Assembly (NCBI RefSeq): GCF_002741055.1
Contig: NZ_CP016809.1
Span: 2,378,501 to 2,442,500, forward strand
Reading direction: 5' to 3'
DNA: 64,000 nucleotides
Source of the DNA: Paenibacillus ihbetae
GTDB taxonomy: Bacteria; Bacillota; Bacilli; Paenibacillales; Paenibacillaceae
Shown: positions 42,512 to 51,146 of the stretch, piece after piece
Position numbering within the stretch: the stretch's first letter is position 1
Layout: each line of letters begins with the position of its first letter
Made by a program: the position numbers and the translations under genes
The notes under the pieces: generated by a model
The model's database searches: none
The model's input: the letters and a program-made list of their open reading frames with translations, nothing else
Told to the model about the DNA's origin: nothing

Positions 42512-43123
42512 TTGGAAAACTGGATTACGGATATTATGGAGCAATTCGGCTATGTCGGGATCTTCCTGATGATCGCCCTGGAAAACGTGTTTCCTCCGAT
42601 TCCGTCCGAGGTAATTCTCACCTTCGGAGGGTTTATGACCACCTATACCAAGCTCAGCGTACCCGGCGTTATTCTTGCCGCAACCCTCGGCTCCGTCGTC
42701 GGAGCCGTCATCCTGTACGGTATCGGCCGCCTGCTGGACGTGGAGCGGCTGGAGAAGATCGTGGATCGCTGGGGACATATTCTCCGTGTGAAAAAAGAAG
42801 ATATCCGCAAAGCGGATGCCTGGTTCGATAAATACGGCTACTGGACGGTGCTCTTCTGCCGCATGATTCCGCTGATCCGGAGCCTGATTTCCATCCCGGC
42901 GGGCATGTCCAACATGAAATTCGGCATGTTCCTCCTCTTCACCACGATCGGCACCTTGATCTGGAACGTCATTCTGGTCTCGGTCGGCGCCGCGCTTGGC
43001 GAATCCTGGGAAGATATCGTCGCCTTCATGGACGTATACTCCAATATCGCTTATGCTGTAATAGCTGTGGCCGTTATCGCATTCCTGATCATCTTTTTCC
43101 GCAAGCGCAGAAAATCCGCTTAA
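42512..43123 (+). CDS. DedA family membrane protein, UptA-like undecaprenyl-phosphate translocase candidate
   Basis: A 203-residue DedA protein with LENVFPPIPSEVILTFGGF and FCRMIPLIRSLISIPAGMSNM, the two re-entrant signature regions including the conserved arginine. Members such as B. subtilis UptA flip undecaprenyl phosphate back across the membrane. Others differ, so the assignment rests on family plus its place between bceAB and uppP. The start is TTG with AAAGAGGTG upstream. It follows bceB by 55 bases. Confidence 0.88.
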   Translation: MENWITDIMEQFGYVGIFLMIALENVFPPIPSEVILTFGGFMTTYTKLSVPGVILAATLGSVVGAVILYGIGRLLDVERLEKIVDRWGHILRVKKEDIRKADAWFDKYGYWTVLFCRMIPLIRSLISIPAGMSNMKFGMFLLFTTIGTLIWNVILVSVGAALGESWEDIVAFMDVYSNIAYAVIAVAVIAFLIIFFRKRRKSA

Positions 43124-43259
43124 CGGTACCAGGCACATGCCTATGGTACGTGAGGTTGGCATGACCGGTTGACCTTTCGGCTTCTTCATGCCATGAATCA
43201 TTAACGACGCTGCATTTTTACATTTTTCATTTTTTTAAGTAAGGGAGAGACTTTAGGTC

Positions 43260-44102
43260 ATGGATTTTTTAACTATCCTCAAAGCAATCATTCTAGGAAT
43301 CGTCGAGGGACTGACCGAGTTCGCTCCCGTTTCCTCTACCGGCCATATGATCATCGTGGATGACATGTGGCTGAAATCCGAAGAGTTTCTTACGAAATAC
43401 GTAGCCAACACCTTTAAGGTCGTCATTCAGCTCGGCTCGATCCTCGCGGTCGTTGTCGTGTTTAAAGATCGCTTTCTTGATCTTCTCGGCCTGAAGCGCA
43501 AAAAGCCCGAAGCCGGCGTTCCCGCCGGTACCGGGCGCCTGAAGCTGAGCCAAGTGATCGTCGGCTTGATTCCGGCGGGCGTGCTGGGCGTATTGTTTGA
43601 GGACTTTATCGACGAGCATCTGTTCTCGACGGAAACGGTGCTGATCGGTCTTGTCCTTGGGGCGATCTTTATGATCGTCGCGGACAAGATGAGCTCGAAC
43701 AAGGAAGCGAAAATCGTATCGGTCGATCAGATTACGTACAAGCAGGCTTTCAGTGTCGGCCTGATTCAATGCCTGTCGCTATGGCCGGGCTTCTCCCGTT
43801 CAGGCTCCACCATCTCTGGAGGCGTCATGCTCGGCATGAGCCACCGTGCAGCCGCAGACTTCACATTCATCATGGCGGTGCCGATCATGTTCGGGGCAAG
43901 CTTGCTGTCCTTGCTGAAAAACTGGGAGTATTTCACGCTGGAGGCGCTGCCGTTCTTCATCGCCGGGTTCTTGGCAGCCTTCGTGTTCGCGCTGATCTCG
44001 ATCCGCTTCTTCCTGAAGCTGATTAACCGGATCAAGCTGGTGCCGTTTGCGATTTACCGTATTGTGTTGGCAGCGGTTATTGCGCTGGTGCTGTATCTGT
44101 AA
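43260..44102 (+). CDS. uppP: undecaprenyl-diphosphatase (BacA type)
   Basis: A 280-residue membrane phosphatase that converts undecaprenyl diphosphate to the monophosphate, giving bacitracin resistance. The catalytic region GIVEGLTEFAPVSSTGHM is at residues 13-30 (Glu16, Glu20, Ser26), and the second motif LWPGFSRSGSTISGG contains the essential arginine. Helix number and length match UppP. It closes a run that contains the bacitracin-sensing bceRSAB genes. An inverted repeat (GTACC/GGTAC) lies in the upstream spacer. Confidence 0.95.
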   Translation: MDFLTILKAIILGIVEGLTEFAPVSSTGHMIIVDDMWLKSEEFLTKYVANTFKVVIQLGSILAVVVVFKDRFLDLLGLKRKKPEAGVPAGTGRLKLSQVIVGLIPAGVLGVLFEDFIDEHLFSTETVLIGLVLGAIFMIVADKMSSNKEAKIVSVDQITYKQAFSVGLIQCLSLWPGFSRSGSTISGGVMLGMSHRAAADFTFIMAVPIMFGASLLSLLKNWEYFTLEALPFFIAGFLAAFVFALISIRFFLKLINRIKLVPFAIYRIVLAAVIALVLYL

Positions 44103-44121
44103 TTTTAAGGGCGTGCGGGTA

Positions 44122-44268
44122 GCGCTCAGAGGACGCTTCGCGTACGTATCGTTTCTACGATCGCTGTTGTCGCCGGATTTCTCGAATTGTCTCCAGCAAG
44201 GGGGAAATCCGGCGACAAAGGCGAACACTCCGTTTCTTCGGAATCGATTCGTCCGCTCCGCTGGGCGC
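44122..44268. repeat. long imperfect palindromic element
   Basis: The core arms TTGTCGCCGGATTTC (44167-44181) and GAAATCCGGCGACAA (44204-44218) match perfectly over 15 bases. Matching continues outward with interruptions to the ends, where GCGCTCAGAGGA on the left matches the complement of the right end (GCGCCCAGCGGA). No coding sequence inside. Size and symmetry resemble a REP/MITE-type mobile repeat. Confidence 0.5.
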
Positions 44269-44311
44269 AAGGGATCCGCAATTTCCCGCTGCCTATGTGT
44301 GGGGAGAAATA

Positions 44312-44350
44312 AAGGAGGGCAAGATTTCATTTCTTGCCCTCCTTCTTGTT
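44312..44350 (+). terminator. terminator downstream of uppP
   Basis: AAGGAGGGCAAG pairs perfectly with CTTGCCCTCCTT around a 9-base loop, followed by CTTGTTGTT. The next 370 bases (to the riboswitch) show only AT-rich, promoter-like sequence and no gene. Confidence 0.75.
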
Positions 44351-44727
44351 GTTGGCGAGCTTTTCGGTTCAGTCCGAGTACGCAACTCTTCCCTCTCCCC
44401 CTCCGCTGACACCTCTTATTGGTAGATCTATACTCCTGTTTTTAAGATTTCAATATGTGCCCAGAGAAACAGCCTCGCGCAAATTACAGAATTCGACTTT
44501 TTATGACAAGAGACATTCTTTTAGCGGTTTACTGGTCTGCGATACTATTAGTACCACTGTTTTTCTGAGACTATAAGCTGAATAGGCCACCCCACCACAG
44601 AACTTCGATATCATTTCCTCTATCAGAGTCTCTGAACAGAAGAAGAGATATAAACCTTCAGGCCTATACCAAAAATTTCCGCCCGTTTGTATAGTTCAAT
44701 TGTCAACAAATGTAACAAAAAATCGAA

Positions 44728-44871
44728 CCGTTGGATCATGGCAAACCCGTTGAAAAGCGGGGACGCAAAGCTACAGGGGCTAAGGCGGATTAAAGTGCAT
44801 CCGCTATGCCAGCCAGTTGCCCGAAACGGCAGATGAACCTTCGTCTGTTTGTGGGCAGATGAAGGTTTTTT
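44728..44871 (+). ncRNA. cyclic-di-GMP-I (GEMM-I) riboswitch with intrinsic terminator
   Basis: The aptamer (44728-44829) shows the class I core in order: GGCAAACC (44740), a GAAA-type loop, GGGGACGCAAAGC (tetraloop-receptor and ligand-binding strand), GGGGCTAAGGC, then TATGCCAGCCAGTTGCC, closed by CCGTT/AACGG. Right behind it ACCTTCGTCTG and CAGATGAAGGT form a terminator (44837-44866) with six T residues. It therefore probably controls elongation into the SLH-protein gene that starts at 45084. Whether c-di-GMP turns it on or off cannot be read off. Confidence 0.93.
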
Positions 44872-44925
44872 GGCGTTCAAAAAATCATCTTCCAAAGGTC
44901 GAATTATCCACGTGAAGGAGGTTCG

Positions 44926-44976
44926 ATGATGAGAGAGCCCGTCTTAAGAGCGGCAGCATCCTTGCGGTGCTATTAA
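44926..44976 (+). CDS. possible 16-codon leader peptide
   Basis: GAAGGAGG stands 4 bases before ATGATG, and the frame reads MMREPVLRAAASLRCY then stop. It lies between the riboswitch terminator and the SLH-protein gene, in a stretch that can also fold (CTTA...TAAG with AGCA/TGCT inside, then GTCTC-N6-GAGAC). It may be a translated leader or only a structured 5' UTR. Confidence 0.35.
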   Translation: MMREPVLRAAASLRCY

Positions 44977-45083
44977 GATGGTCTCACAGGAGAGACACTT
45001 AAATGTTGGGAGACGACCGATTATACGAATGTTGCTTTAAACTATCCAATCACCTCAACTCATCTCTGGCAGGAGGAATACAA

Positions 45084-47312
45084 ATGCAAACAAGCCCTCG
45101 GCGGCCGTTTCAGCAATCGGTTTCATTCATTCTTTGTGTAACCCTGTTATTATCGTCATGGGTGGTCGTATCCTTCCCAACGACGGCTTCCGCGGCTCCC
45201 GCGACGGTAACTAAAGTATTACAAGAAGGCGTCGACGGGTATACGGGTATGAGTTCGGCTACCGTCAGCAGCCTAAAGCCTGATACGCCATCCCCCGGCA
45301 TCTCAGTCCTTACAAGACGGGACTATGGAGACTATGGTGATTCTCGGCCATTTTTTAAGATCGATCTCCCCTCCATACCGCAAAACGCGACCATTACGGA
45401 CGCTAAGTTTGAACTGAGCGCGCTTCCGTTCGGGAACTCGGGCAATGGGACCGTATCGGTTGACGTCTATAGAGTCGCTCAGGATTGGAATGAAAGCAGC
45501 ATCACATGGAATACCTCCATTACGAATCCCATTTATGATTCGATCCCTTACTCAACCAAACCGATCGGCTGCGCTGGAAATAGTGCAATATGCAGTTTCG
45601 ATCTGACCGGCCTCGTGCAGCAATGGGTTGAGGGCACCTCGGAGAATTATGGTTTTATGCTGAAGGTTGCGGACGAAATACCATCCGTGAATTGGTCCAG
45701 AGGATTTCACCCGGAAACATTTTATGTAGTATCCCTCCGCCCTAAGCTGACAATTACCTACACCGTTGCTGCAACCGGCGTTGACGTAACACCCTCCACC
45801 CTTTCGCTGATTCGCGGCGGGAGCACGGAACAATTGATAGCAACGGTCCTGCCGGATACGGCCATGAATAAAAATGTGACATGGTCGTCGTCGGATCCCG
45901 CTATTGCGACGGTAGACGCAAGCGGCGTCGTTACGCCGGTCGGACGGGGCACGGCTACCATTACGGTGACGACGGAGGATGGAAGCTTCACGGACACAAG
46001 CACGGTGACGGTATCGGAGCCGACCGATCTAAGCCAATTGACGCTGTCGAAAGGCACCCTGTCGCCGGCGTTCGAAGCCGGAACGACCCATTATACAGCT
46101 GCCGTGACGAACGATGTGTATAGCCTGACGGTTACACCGATCACGGTGGATGCGCATGCAACCATGACCGTGAACGGGCATTTGGTCAAGAGCGGTACGC
46201 CATCGGAGGCGATTCAGCTGAACGTCGGTGACAATGAAATCACCGTGACGGTAACAGCACAGGATGGTACGACGAATACCTATATGGTGAAGGTAACCCG
46301 TGCGGCGAGCAACAGCGCGGACTTAACGAATGTGGAGCTGTCGAAAGGCACACTAACGCCGGCATTCGCCAGCGGGACGACCGCCTATGCGGCTGCTGTG
46401 ACTAACGATGTATATAAGCTGACGATTACGGCGACAACGCTCGATGCAAATTCGACCGTGACGGTGAACGGGCAGCCGGTCAAGAGCGGCACTCCGTCGG
46501 AAGCCATCGAACTGAACGTCGGTGACAACAAAATCGTCGTGACGGTAACTGCGCAGGATGGAATAACGACGAAAACATACACGATCGTGGTTACCCGATT
46601 GAACGCAAGCTCGCCAGCACCTGATAATGGCGGGCACTCGGGTTCCTATAATGGCGGATCATCGTCAGGGCCACCGGTTAGCCCGGTGAACCCTTCAGAG
46701 GATAAAACCGACGAGCCTAAAGATACGGAAACCCCTTCGGAAGGGTCGAATGGAGCAGCTTGCCCGCAGCTCACATGGACGGACACCCGGAGTCATTGGG
46801 CGAGACCCTATATCGATACCGCTTCGCAACTCTGCATAATTAAAGGCGTTTCGAGCGATAAGCTTTTGCCGGATGAAGAGGTGACCAGACTGCAGTTCGC
46901 GCTAATGGTAGCTCGGGCGATGAAGCTGCAGCCTGTGGACCATACCGGTGTCCTGGAAGCCTATCAGGATCGGGAAGACATCCCTGCCTGGGCATCGGAG
47001 GAATTGTCCGCTGCGATCCAAGCGGGGATCATCGAAGGCTACAACGATGATATGCTGCGCCCGAACAAAAAGATCAGCCGGGCGGAATTGATCACCATGC
47101 TGATTCGAGGCCAGGGTCTATCTGCTGCCAATGCAGCGACTTCGTTCAAGGACGATGCTGAAATCCCGGCTTGGGCCAAAGGTTATGTTAGATATGCGGA
47201 GCAGCTAGGAGTCATCGAAGGCCGCTCCAATAACCGGTTTGAGCCGTCCAGCACCGCCACGCGGGCAGAAGCCGTCGTGATCCTGGTCCGCATGCTGCAA
47301 GACAAGCAATAA
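45084..47312 (+). CDS. SLH-anchored surface protein with DNRLRE-, BIG2- and cadherin-like domains
   Basis: A 742-residue exported protein. The signal peptide ends near TASAAPA (about residue 39). Residues about 42-225 resemble a DNRLRE/disaggregatase-related domain (WNESSITWNTS, GTSENYGFMLK). About 228-310 is a BIG2 Ig-like domain (NVTWSSSDPAIATVDASGVVT). Two near-identical cadherin-like beta-sandwich repeats follow (LSKGTLSPAFEAGTTHYTA and LSKGTLTPAFASGTTAYAA), then a Gly/Ser/Pro linker and three SLH repeats (about 565-742) that bind pyruvylated wall polymer. Control by c-di-GMP fits an adhesin or biofilm factor. AGGAGG is 7 bases before the chosen ATG; an in-frame ATG at 45003 would bury the signal peptide. 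Confidence 0.92.
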   Translation: MQTSPRRPFQQSVSFILCVTLLLSSWVVVSFPTTASAAPATVTKVLQEGVDGYTGMSSATVSSLKPDTPSPGISVLTRRDYGDYGDSRPFFKIDLPSIPQNATITDAKFELSALPFGNSGNGTVSVDVYRVAQDWNESSITWNTSITNPIYDSIPYSTKPIGCAGNSAICSFDLTGLVQQWVEGTSENYGFMLKVADEIPSVNWSRGFHPETFYVVSLRPKLTITYTVAATGVDVTPSTLSLIRGGSTEQLIATVLPDTAMNKNVTWSSSDPAIATVDASGVVTPVGRGTATITVTTEDGSFTDTSTVTVSEPTDLSQLTLSKGTLSPAFEAGTTHYTAAVTNDVYSLTVTPITVDAHATMTVNGHLVKSGTPSEAIQLNVGDNEITVTVTAQDGTTNTYMVKVTRAASNSADLTNVELSKGTLTPAFASGTTAYAAAVTNDVYKLTITATTLDANSTVTVNGQPVKSGTPSEAIELNVGDNKIVVTVTAQDGITTKTYTIVVTRLNASSPAPDNGGHSGSYNGGSSSGPPVSPVNPSEDKTDEPKDTETPSEGSNGAACPQLTWTDTRSHWARPYIDTASQLCIIKGVSSDKLLPDEEVTRLQFALMVARAMKLQPVDHTGVLEAYQDREDIPAWASEELSAAIQAGIIEGYNDDMLRPNKKISRAELITMLIRGQGLSAANAATSFKDDAEIPAWAKGYVRYAEQLGVIEGRSNNRFEPSSTATRAEAVVILVRMLQDKQ

Positions 47313-47369
47313 AGCCGCAGCGTTAAAGCATGCATGCTGCTGCAGGGAAGTTACAACTCCAAGTGCAGG

Positions 47370-47397
47370 CAATAGGCAATAGGCAATAGGCAATAGG
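47370..47397. repeat. simple tandem repeat, 4 x CAATAGG
   Basis: Four exact copies of a 7-base unit in the spacer behind the SLH-protein gene, just before the shared terminator. Confidence 0.9.
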
Positions 47398-47407
47398 CGG
47401 GTCGAAA

Positions 47408-47450
47408 TAAAAAAGGAGGCAAGATCTCGTGTCTTGTCCTCCTTTTTATT
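47408..47450. terminator. bidirectional terminator
   Basis: AAAAAGGAGG pairs with CCTCCTTTTT, with AAGA/TCTT inside, and is flanked by A and T runs on both sides. Confidence 0.8.
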
Positions 47451-47596
47451 GTCTCAGGGGTATAGTGAGGATCGTTCCGCCTATAGCAGATATGATCCTC
47501 ACCCAGGTCCGCTTCCTCTCTCAAGCTCCGCTTACCGTCCCGACTGCACTCCTTCGCCCTCCGGGGTACCCTTAACGGCTTCAACTATCACTATCG

Positions 47597-47917
47597 TCAG
47601 CCCTCCGGCCCAGCCAGCGGCTCTTTGGAATAGTAGCGCACCGCTTTCCCACGCGAGCTTGCGTATGCGATCTCGCCCCGGGTGCTCTCCCCGATATAAC
47701 CGTTCACATCGATGACGTAGATCTCGTCCGACATGTCGATTTTGCGGAAGTGCAGCTCCTTAAGCCTTGCCTCCTGCTCCGGCGTGATGTCGATGCCGTC
47801 GCTCTGCTCGAAAAAACCGACGCTGAGCACGATATGCCCGCCCAACGTCAGGGCCGCCTCAGCCTCCCGGAATTGAGGCTTGAACCTGGTCGACCCGCAT
47901 AATGTAATGACTTTCAT
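47597..47917 (-). CDS. small nucleoside 2-deoxyribosyltransferase-like protein
   Basis: A 106-residue protein starting MKVITLCGSTRFKPQFREAE, where the CGSTRF loop and later DEIYVIDVNGYIGESTRGEIAYA are the nucleotide/base-binding features of the nucleoside 2-deoxyribosyltransferase (SLOG-like) superfamily. The catalytic glutamate may be in GESTRGEI. Small members have unproven activity. AAAGGAG is 8 bases before the ATG used. Confidence 0.78.
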   Translation of the reverse strand: MKVITLCGSTRFKPQFREAEAALTLGGHIVLSVGFFEQSDGIDITPEQEARLKELHFRKIDMSDEIYVIDVNGYIGESTRGEIAYASSRGKAVRYYSKEPLAGPEG

Positions 47918-48021
47918 GGCTGCTCTCCTTTTCCTCAACGGTGATTAAGGGCATTTTGTCAGTCCCCCGATTTTCGCGGTGCCCATGATCCGGTTCGCTG
48001 GCGCCAATGGGCGCGATCTCC

Positions 48022-48927
48022 CTACTCTTCAAATGACAGGTTGGACGGTTCGTCCAACAGCTCATAATGTACGTCTAAATGGGTGGTTGGAACACTCAGG
48101 TCCACTTCTTCGAATCGGAAGCTGTCCACCCACACCTTGCCCGCTCCCATCAAGAGCACGCCAATCGAGATCGTGGCGCTCTCCTCCGGCACGTCCAGCA
48201 CGATGGCGTAATGGTTCCAATTCGTGCTCCCGGCGATGCGGCGGTCGTGCATGTTATCGAACTGGAGCACGTCCTCGGCGTGGTTGTCGATACGCATCCA
48301 CAAGCCGCAATACTCGGCGACGTTGTCGGTTTTGACGAAGCCGGAGAATCTCATCCGCTTCCCCCTGTATTTGTCGGCTTTGAACTGCTGCATCATCGTG
48401 GCGAAAGCGCCGGGATCCATCGGCGTCAGGGCGCGTAAATAGCCGGATGCGCTTCCTTGATGCACGACGGTCCGATCGACTCCCATTTCATAATCCTGCG
48501 GGTGGCTTCCGCTCAGGAACCAGCCCTTCAGAGCGGATGGATTGCTTGCTTGTTGATTCATGCTAACATCTCCCTTGGCTTGGATTGAGCTTTGCGCGTG
48601 GAGCGAGAAGATTTTCCGGTAGCGTCCGGGCGGGATGCCGTACATTTTTTTAAACGCTCTCGTAAAAGACTCCTGGCTTTCAAAGTGGCAGTGCAGCGAA
48701 ATATCGATGATCGGCGTTTCGGTATGGAGCAATAGCTGCCCTGCCAAAGCCAGCCGGCGTCTTCTCAAATAGTCCGCAATGTTCAAGCCGACCTCTCGCC
48801 GGAACAATCTGTGAAAATGGTGCGGCGAAAATCCGGCATACGAGGCGATATCCGTCAGCGTCAGCGGCTGCTCCAGATGCTGCTCCATATACGCAATGCT
48901 TTTTTGGATGATCTGTTTCGTGTTCAA
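48022..48927 (-). CDS. AraC-family regulator with a C-terminal carbohydrate-binding-like domain
   Basis: A protein of about 301 residues. The N-terminal 105 residues are two helix-turn-helix units of AraC type (LTLTDIASYAGFSPHHFHRLFRREVG and IIDISLHCHFESQESFTRAFKKMYG then PPGRYRK). The C-terminal half (about 130-301) is a beta-rich domain (YRGKRMRFSGFVKTDNVAEYCGLWMRID ... ISIGVLLMGAGKVWVDSFRFEEVD) that looks like the jelly-roll modules seen in carbohydrate-binding proteins, in place of the usual GyrI-like or cupin sensor. The start is TTG with AAAGGAGGG 6 bases upstream. Confidence 0.8.
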   Translation of the reverse strand: MNTKQIIQKSIAYMEQHLEQPLTLTDIASYAGFSPHHFHRLFRREVGLNIADYLRRRRLALAGQLLLHTETPIIDISLHCHFESQESFTRAFKKMYGIPPGRYRKIFSLHAQSSIQAKGDVSMNQQASNPSALKGWFLSGSHPQDYEMGVDRTVVHQGSASGYLRALTPMDPGAFATMMQQFKADKYRGKRMRFSGFVKTDNVAEYCGLWMRIDNHAEDVLQFDNMHDRRIAGSTNWNHYAIVLDVPEESATISIGVLLMGAGKVWVDSFRFEEVDLSVPTTHLDVHYELLDEPSNLSFEE

Positions 48928-48984
48928 GGCGGGCCCTCCTTTGCCCCTAAGGATAACAAAACGGGCGACGTCATTTTTGATCTT

Positions 48985-49029
48985 TTTTGCCAAAAAAGAA
49001 AGACCTCTTCAATCAAAGAGGCCTTTCTT
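48985..49029 (-). terminator. terminator of the two oxidoreductase genes
   Basis: On the minus strand AAAGGCCTCT pairs with AGAGGTCTTT, followed by CTTTTTTGG. The 135 bases between it and the oxidoreductase stop hold nothing recognisable. Confidence 0.7.
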
Positions 49030-49164
49030 CGAACTTTTAGGGTATGCGGTGCGGTATGCAGCTAAAACCAGCCAGTTGACTCGCCTATTTGCCACCGAGG
49101 CAGTCCTGGAACAGATCTTGCTGGACCTTCAGATTAATGTACCGGAAGATGCAGGGAAATCCCC

Positions 49165-50151
49165 TTACTTCAGGCGGACCTTTTGTTTCGAGCTTGCCGA
49201 TGCATACGCCGCCAGCGCCACCCGCGCCGAATAATATCCGTCTTCACCGGAAATCGCAACCGGCTTGCCGTCCCGAATGCTGTCCACGAAGCTGTTAACC
49301 AGCCCTTCATCCATATCGTCCCCCCAGAAGCTCCAGGCGGCTTTGCCTGTAATATCGCTGTACACATCGTTCTTCTGGGCGAACGAATCGATGTTAATCA
49401 CGCCCTTGGTACCGATGATCTCCAGCGTGACATCCCCCCAGGTCGGGAAGGTCCGGTTTCGGGACCAGCTTGGATCAAGAACAGCCACAACGCCGTTTGC
49501 AAATTTGACATGGACCATGCCGGCATCGTCAATATCGGTTTCATGAAACAGCGTTTCGGCGTGGGCGTACACTTCCTCCGCGACGCTGCCGGTAAACCAG
49601 TGCATCAAATCCATCACGTGGACGGTATGGTCCAGCACCGCTCCGCCGCCGGAATGCTCGCGCTCGATAAACCATCCTCCCGGCATGGTGCCCCGGTTGG
49701 TTCCCTTCATCGCCAGGATCTCGCCGATCTGACCGGCGTCGATCGCTTCCTTCGCCTGCCGGACCGACGTAATGAACCGGCACGGGAAAGCCGTCATCAG
49801 CTGCACGCCGTTGTCCTTGCAGGTCTGAATCATATCCAGCATTTCGGATTCGGACAGCCCCAGCGGCTTCTCGCAGAGGACATGCTTGCCCGCAGCAGCC
49901 GCCCGCTTCGTGATCTCCGCATGACGGGCATTCTCCGAACAGATGACGACGGCATCCAAATCCTGCGCCAAAAGCTCATCGTAATTCGCATAATACGGAA
50001 TGCCCCGCTCTACCGAGTAAGGGCGCACCCGCTCCGCATTCTCATCGGCAATGCCGACCACCTCGACATCCTCCCGTTTCTGCATGGAATTCAAATAGCT
50101 GACCGCATGCATATGGGCAAAGCTGATAAATCCGACTTTAATCTTGTTCAT
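49165..50151 (-). CDS. Gfo/Idh/MocA family oxidoreductase
   Basis: A 328-residue NAD(P)-dependent sugar or cyclitol dehydrogenase. The N-terminal Rossmann half begins KVGFISFAHMHAVSYLNSM; the usual GxGxxG is relaxed to GFISFAH. The motif CEKPLGLS supplies the catalytic lysine, and the C-terminal half has SGGGAVLDHTVHVMDLMHWF with the substrate-site histidine. Its ATG overlaps the stop of the preceding homologue (ATGA), so both are translated together. The two are only distantly alike. Confidence 0.88.
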   Translation of the reverse strand: MNKIKVGFISFAHMHAVSYLNSMQKREDVEVVGIADENAERVRPYSVERGIPYYANYDELLAQDLDAVVICSENARHAEITKRAAAAGKHVLCEKPLGLSESEMLDMIQTCKDNGVQLMTAFPCRFITSVRQAKEAIDAGQIGEILAMKGTNRGTMPGGWFIEREHSGGGAVLDHTVHVMDLMHWFTGSVAEEVYAHAETLFHETDIDDAGMVHVKFANGVVAVLDPSWSRNRTFPTWGDVTLEIIGTKGVINIDSFAQKNDVYSDITGKAAWSFWGDDMDEGLVNSFVDSIRDGKPVAISGEDGYYSARVALAAYASASSKQKVRLK

Positions 50152-51146
50152 GATGCATTCCCTCCCATAATCACAGGCTGTCCGGTCTGGGCCGAACGTT
50201 CCGCCGCCAAAGCGACTTCTACCGCATAGCAGGCATCCGCCGCGCTGACCCTTGGCTCGCTGCCGTCTTGAATGCACTTGATGAAATGCTGCACTTCATC
50301 ATAATACGGATCATGGAGGCTGGGGCTTGAAGGAACCTGGACGGCTGCCGATTCTCCCGACGGCCCGGCGGCAAGCTTGATATCCAGCGACTGCACCTGA
50401 TTGCTGTCAAACCGGATGATCCCCTGGTCTCCCGCGATTTCAAACTGGGTTGTAAACGGTCCGGGATAGCCCCAATATCCGGTTAGGTTCGCAATTGCGC
50501 TGTTTTTGAATCGAAGCGTAATCTGGGCGTATTCCATCTCAGGCTCTTCCCGTTTGATTACGGAAGCGAAGACGGACTCCACTTCCCCGAACAGCCAGCA
50601 GGCAAAATCAATGTCATGGATCATTAAATCCAGGATGACGCCGCCGCTTTGATCATGATTGCTGTACCAGCCGTCCATCCCCTTCGGATAGGAGCCGTAT
50701 CGCTTGAAGTGGGCCATCTTCGCCGTTCCGATCACGCCCGAATGCGCCTGACGGTAAGCATCTGCATAATTCGGGAAGAAGCGCACGACATGCCCGATGA
50801 ATAAACGGACGCCGTGCTTCTCGCATGCAGCCTTCATTTCAAGCGCATCCTCGAGCGTAAGCGCGGCCGGTTTTTCGCAGATGATATGGATCCCCTTCTC
50901 CGCCAGCTTCAGAGTATATGGTTTATGCAAATAGGTCGGCAAGCAGATTGCAACCGTCTCCAATTCTTCCTGCTGAAGAAGCGATTCGACATCCGTATAT
51001 GCCTTCGCACCGGTCACGGCTGCAGCCTTCTCCGCCCGCCCGGCGTTTATGTCTACGACACCCGTAACCTTGACTCCAGGCATCGCTGCCAGATTGCCCG
51101 CGTAAGCCATTCCCATCGTTCCACAGCCTATGATCGCTATGTTCAC
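50148..51146 (-). CDS. Gfo/Idh/MocA family oxidoreductase (MviM-like)
   Basis: A 332-residue dehydrogenase with a canonical GCGTMG nucleotide motif at residues 7-12, the lysine motif CEKPAALT and SGGVILDLMIHDIDFACWLFG. It starts with GTG and GGAGGT 10 bases upstream. It is the first gene of a two-gene operon and is divergent from the esterase. Substrates are probably sugar derivatives such as inositol or amino sugars, not determinable here. Confidence 0.9.
   Translation of the reverse strand: MNIAIIGCGTMGMAYAGNLAAMPGVKVTGVVDINAGRAEKAAAVTGAKAYTDVESLLQQEELETVAICLPTYLHKPYTLKLAEKGIHIICEKPAALTLEDALEMKAACEKHGVRLFIGHVVRFFPNYADAYRQAHSGVIGTAKMAHFKRYGSYPKGMDGWYSNHDQSGGVILDLMIHDIDFACWLFGEVESVFASVIKREEPEMEYAQITLRFKNSAIANLTGYWGYPGPFTTQFEIAGDQGIIRFDSNQVQSLDIKLAAGPSGESAAVQVPSSPSLHDPYYDEVQHFIKCIQDGSEPRVSAADACYAVEVALAAERSAQTGQPVIMGGNAS

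Noticed and set aside
45003-45083. Earlier ATG for the SLH protein
   Set aside because: It would place 27 unrelated residues before the signal peptide, while an AGGAGG site precedes the ATG at 45084.
49183-50229. Long open frame (about 350 codons) on the plus strand opposite the oxidoreductase gene
   Set aside because: It is antisense to a clear Gfo/Idh/MocA gene, has no ribosome binding site and no recognisable domain; such frames arise from codon bias in GC-rich genes.
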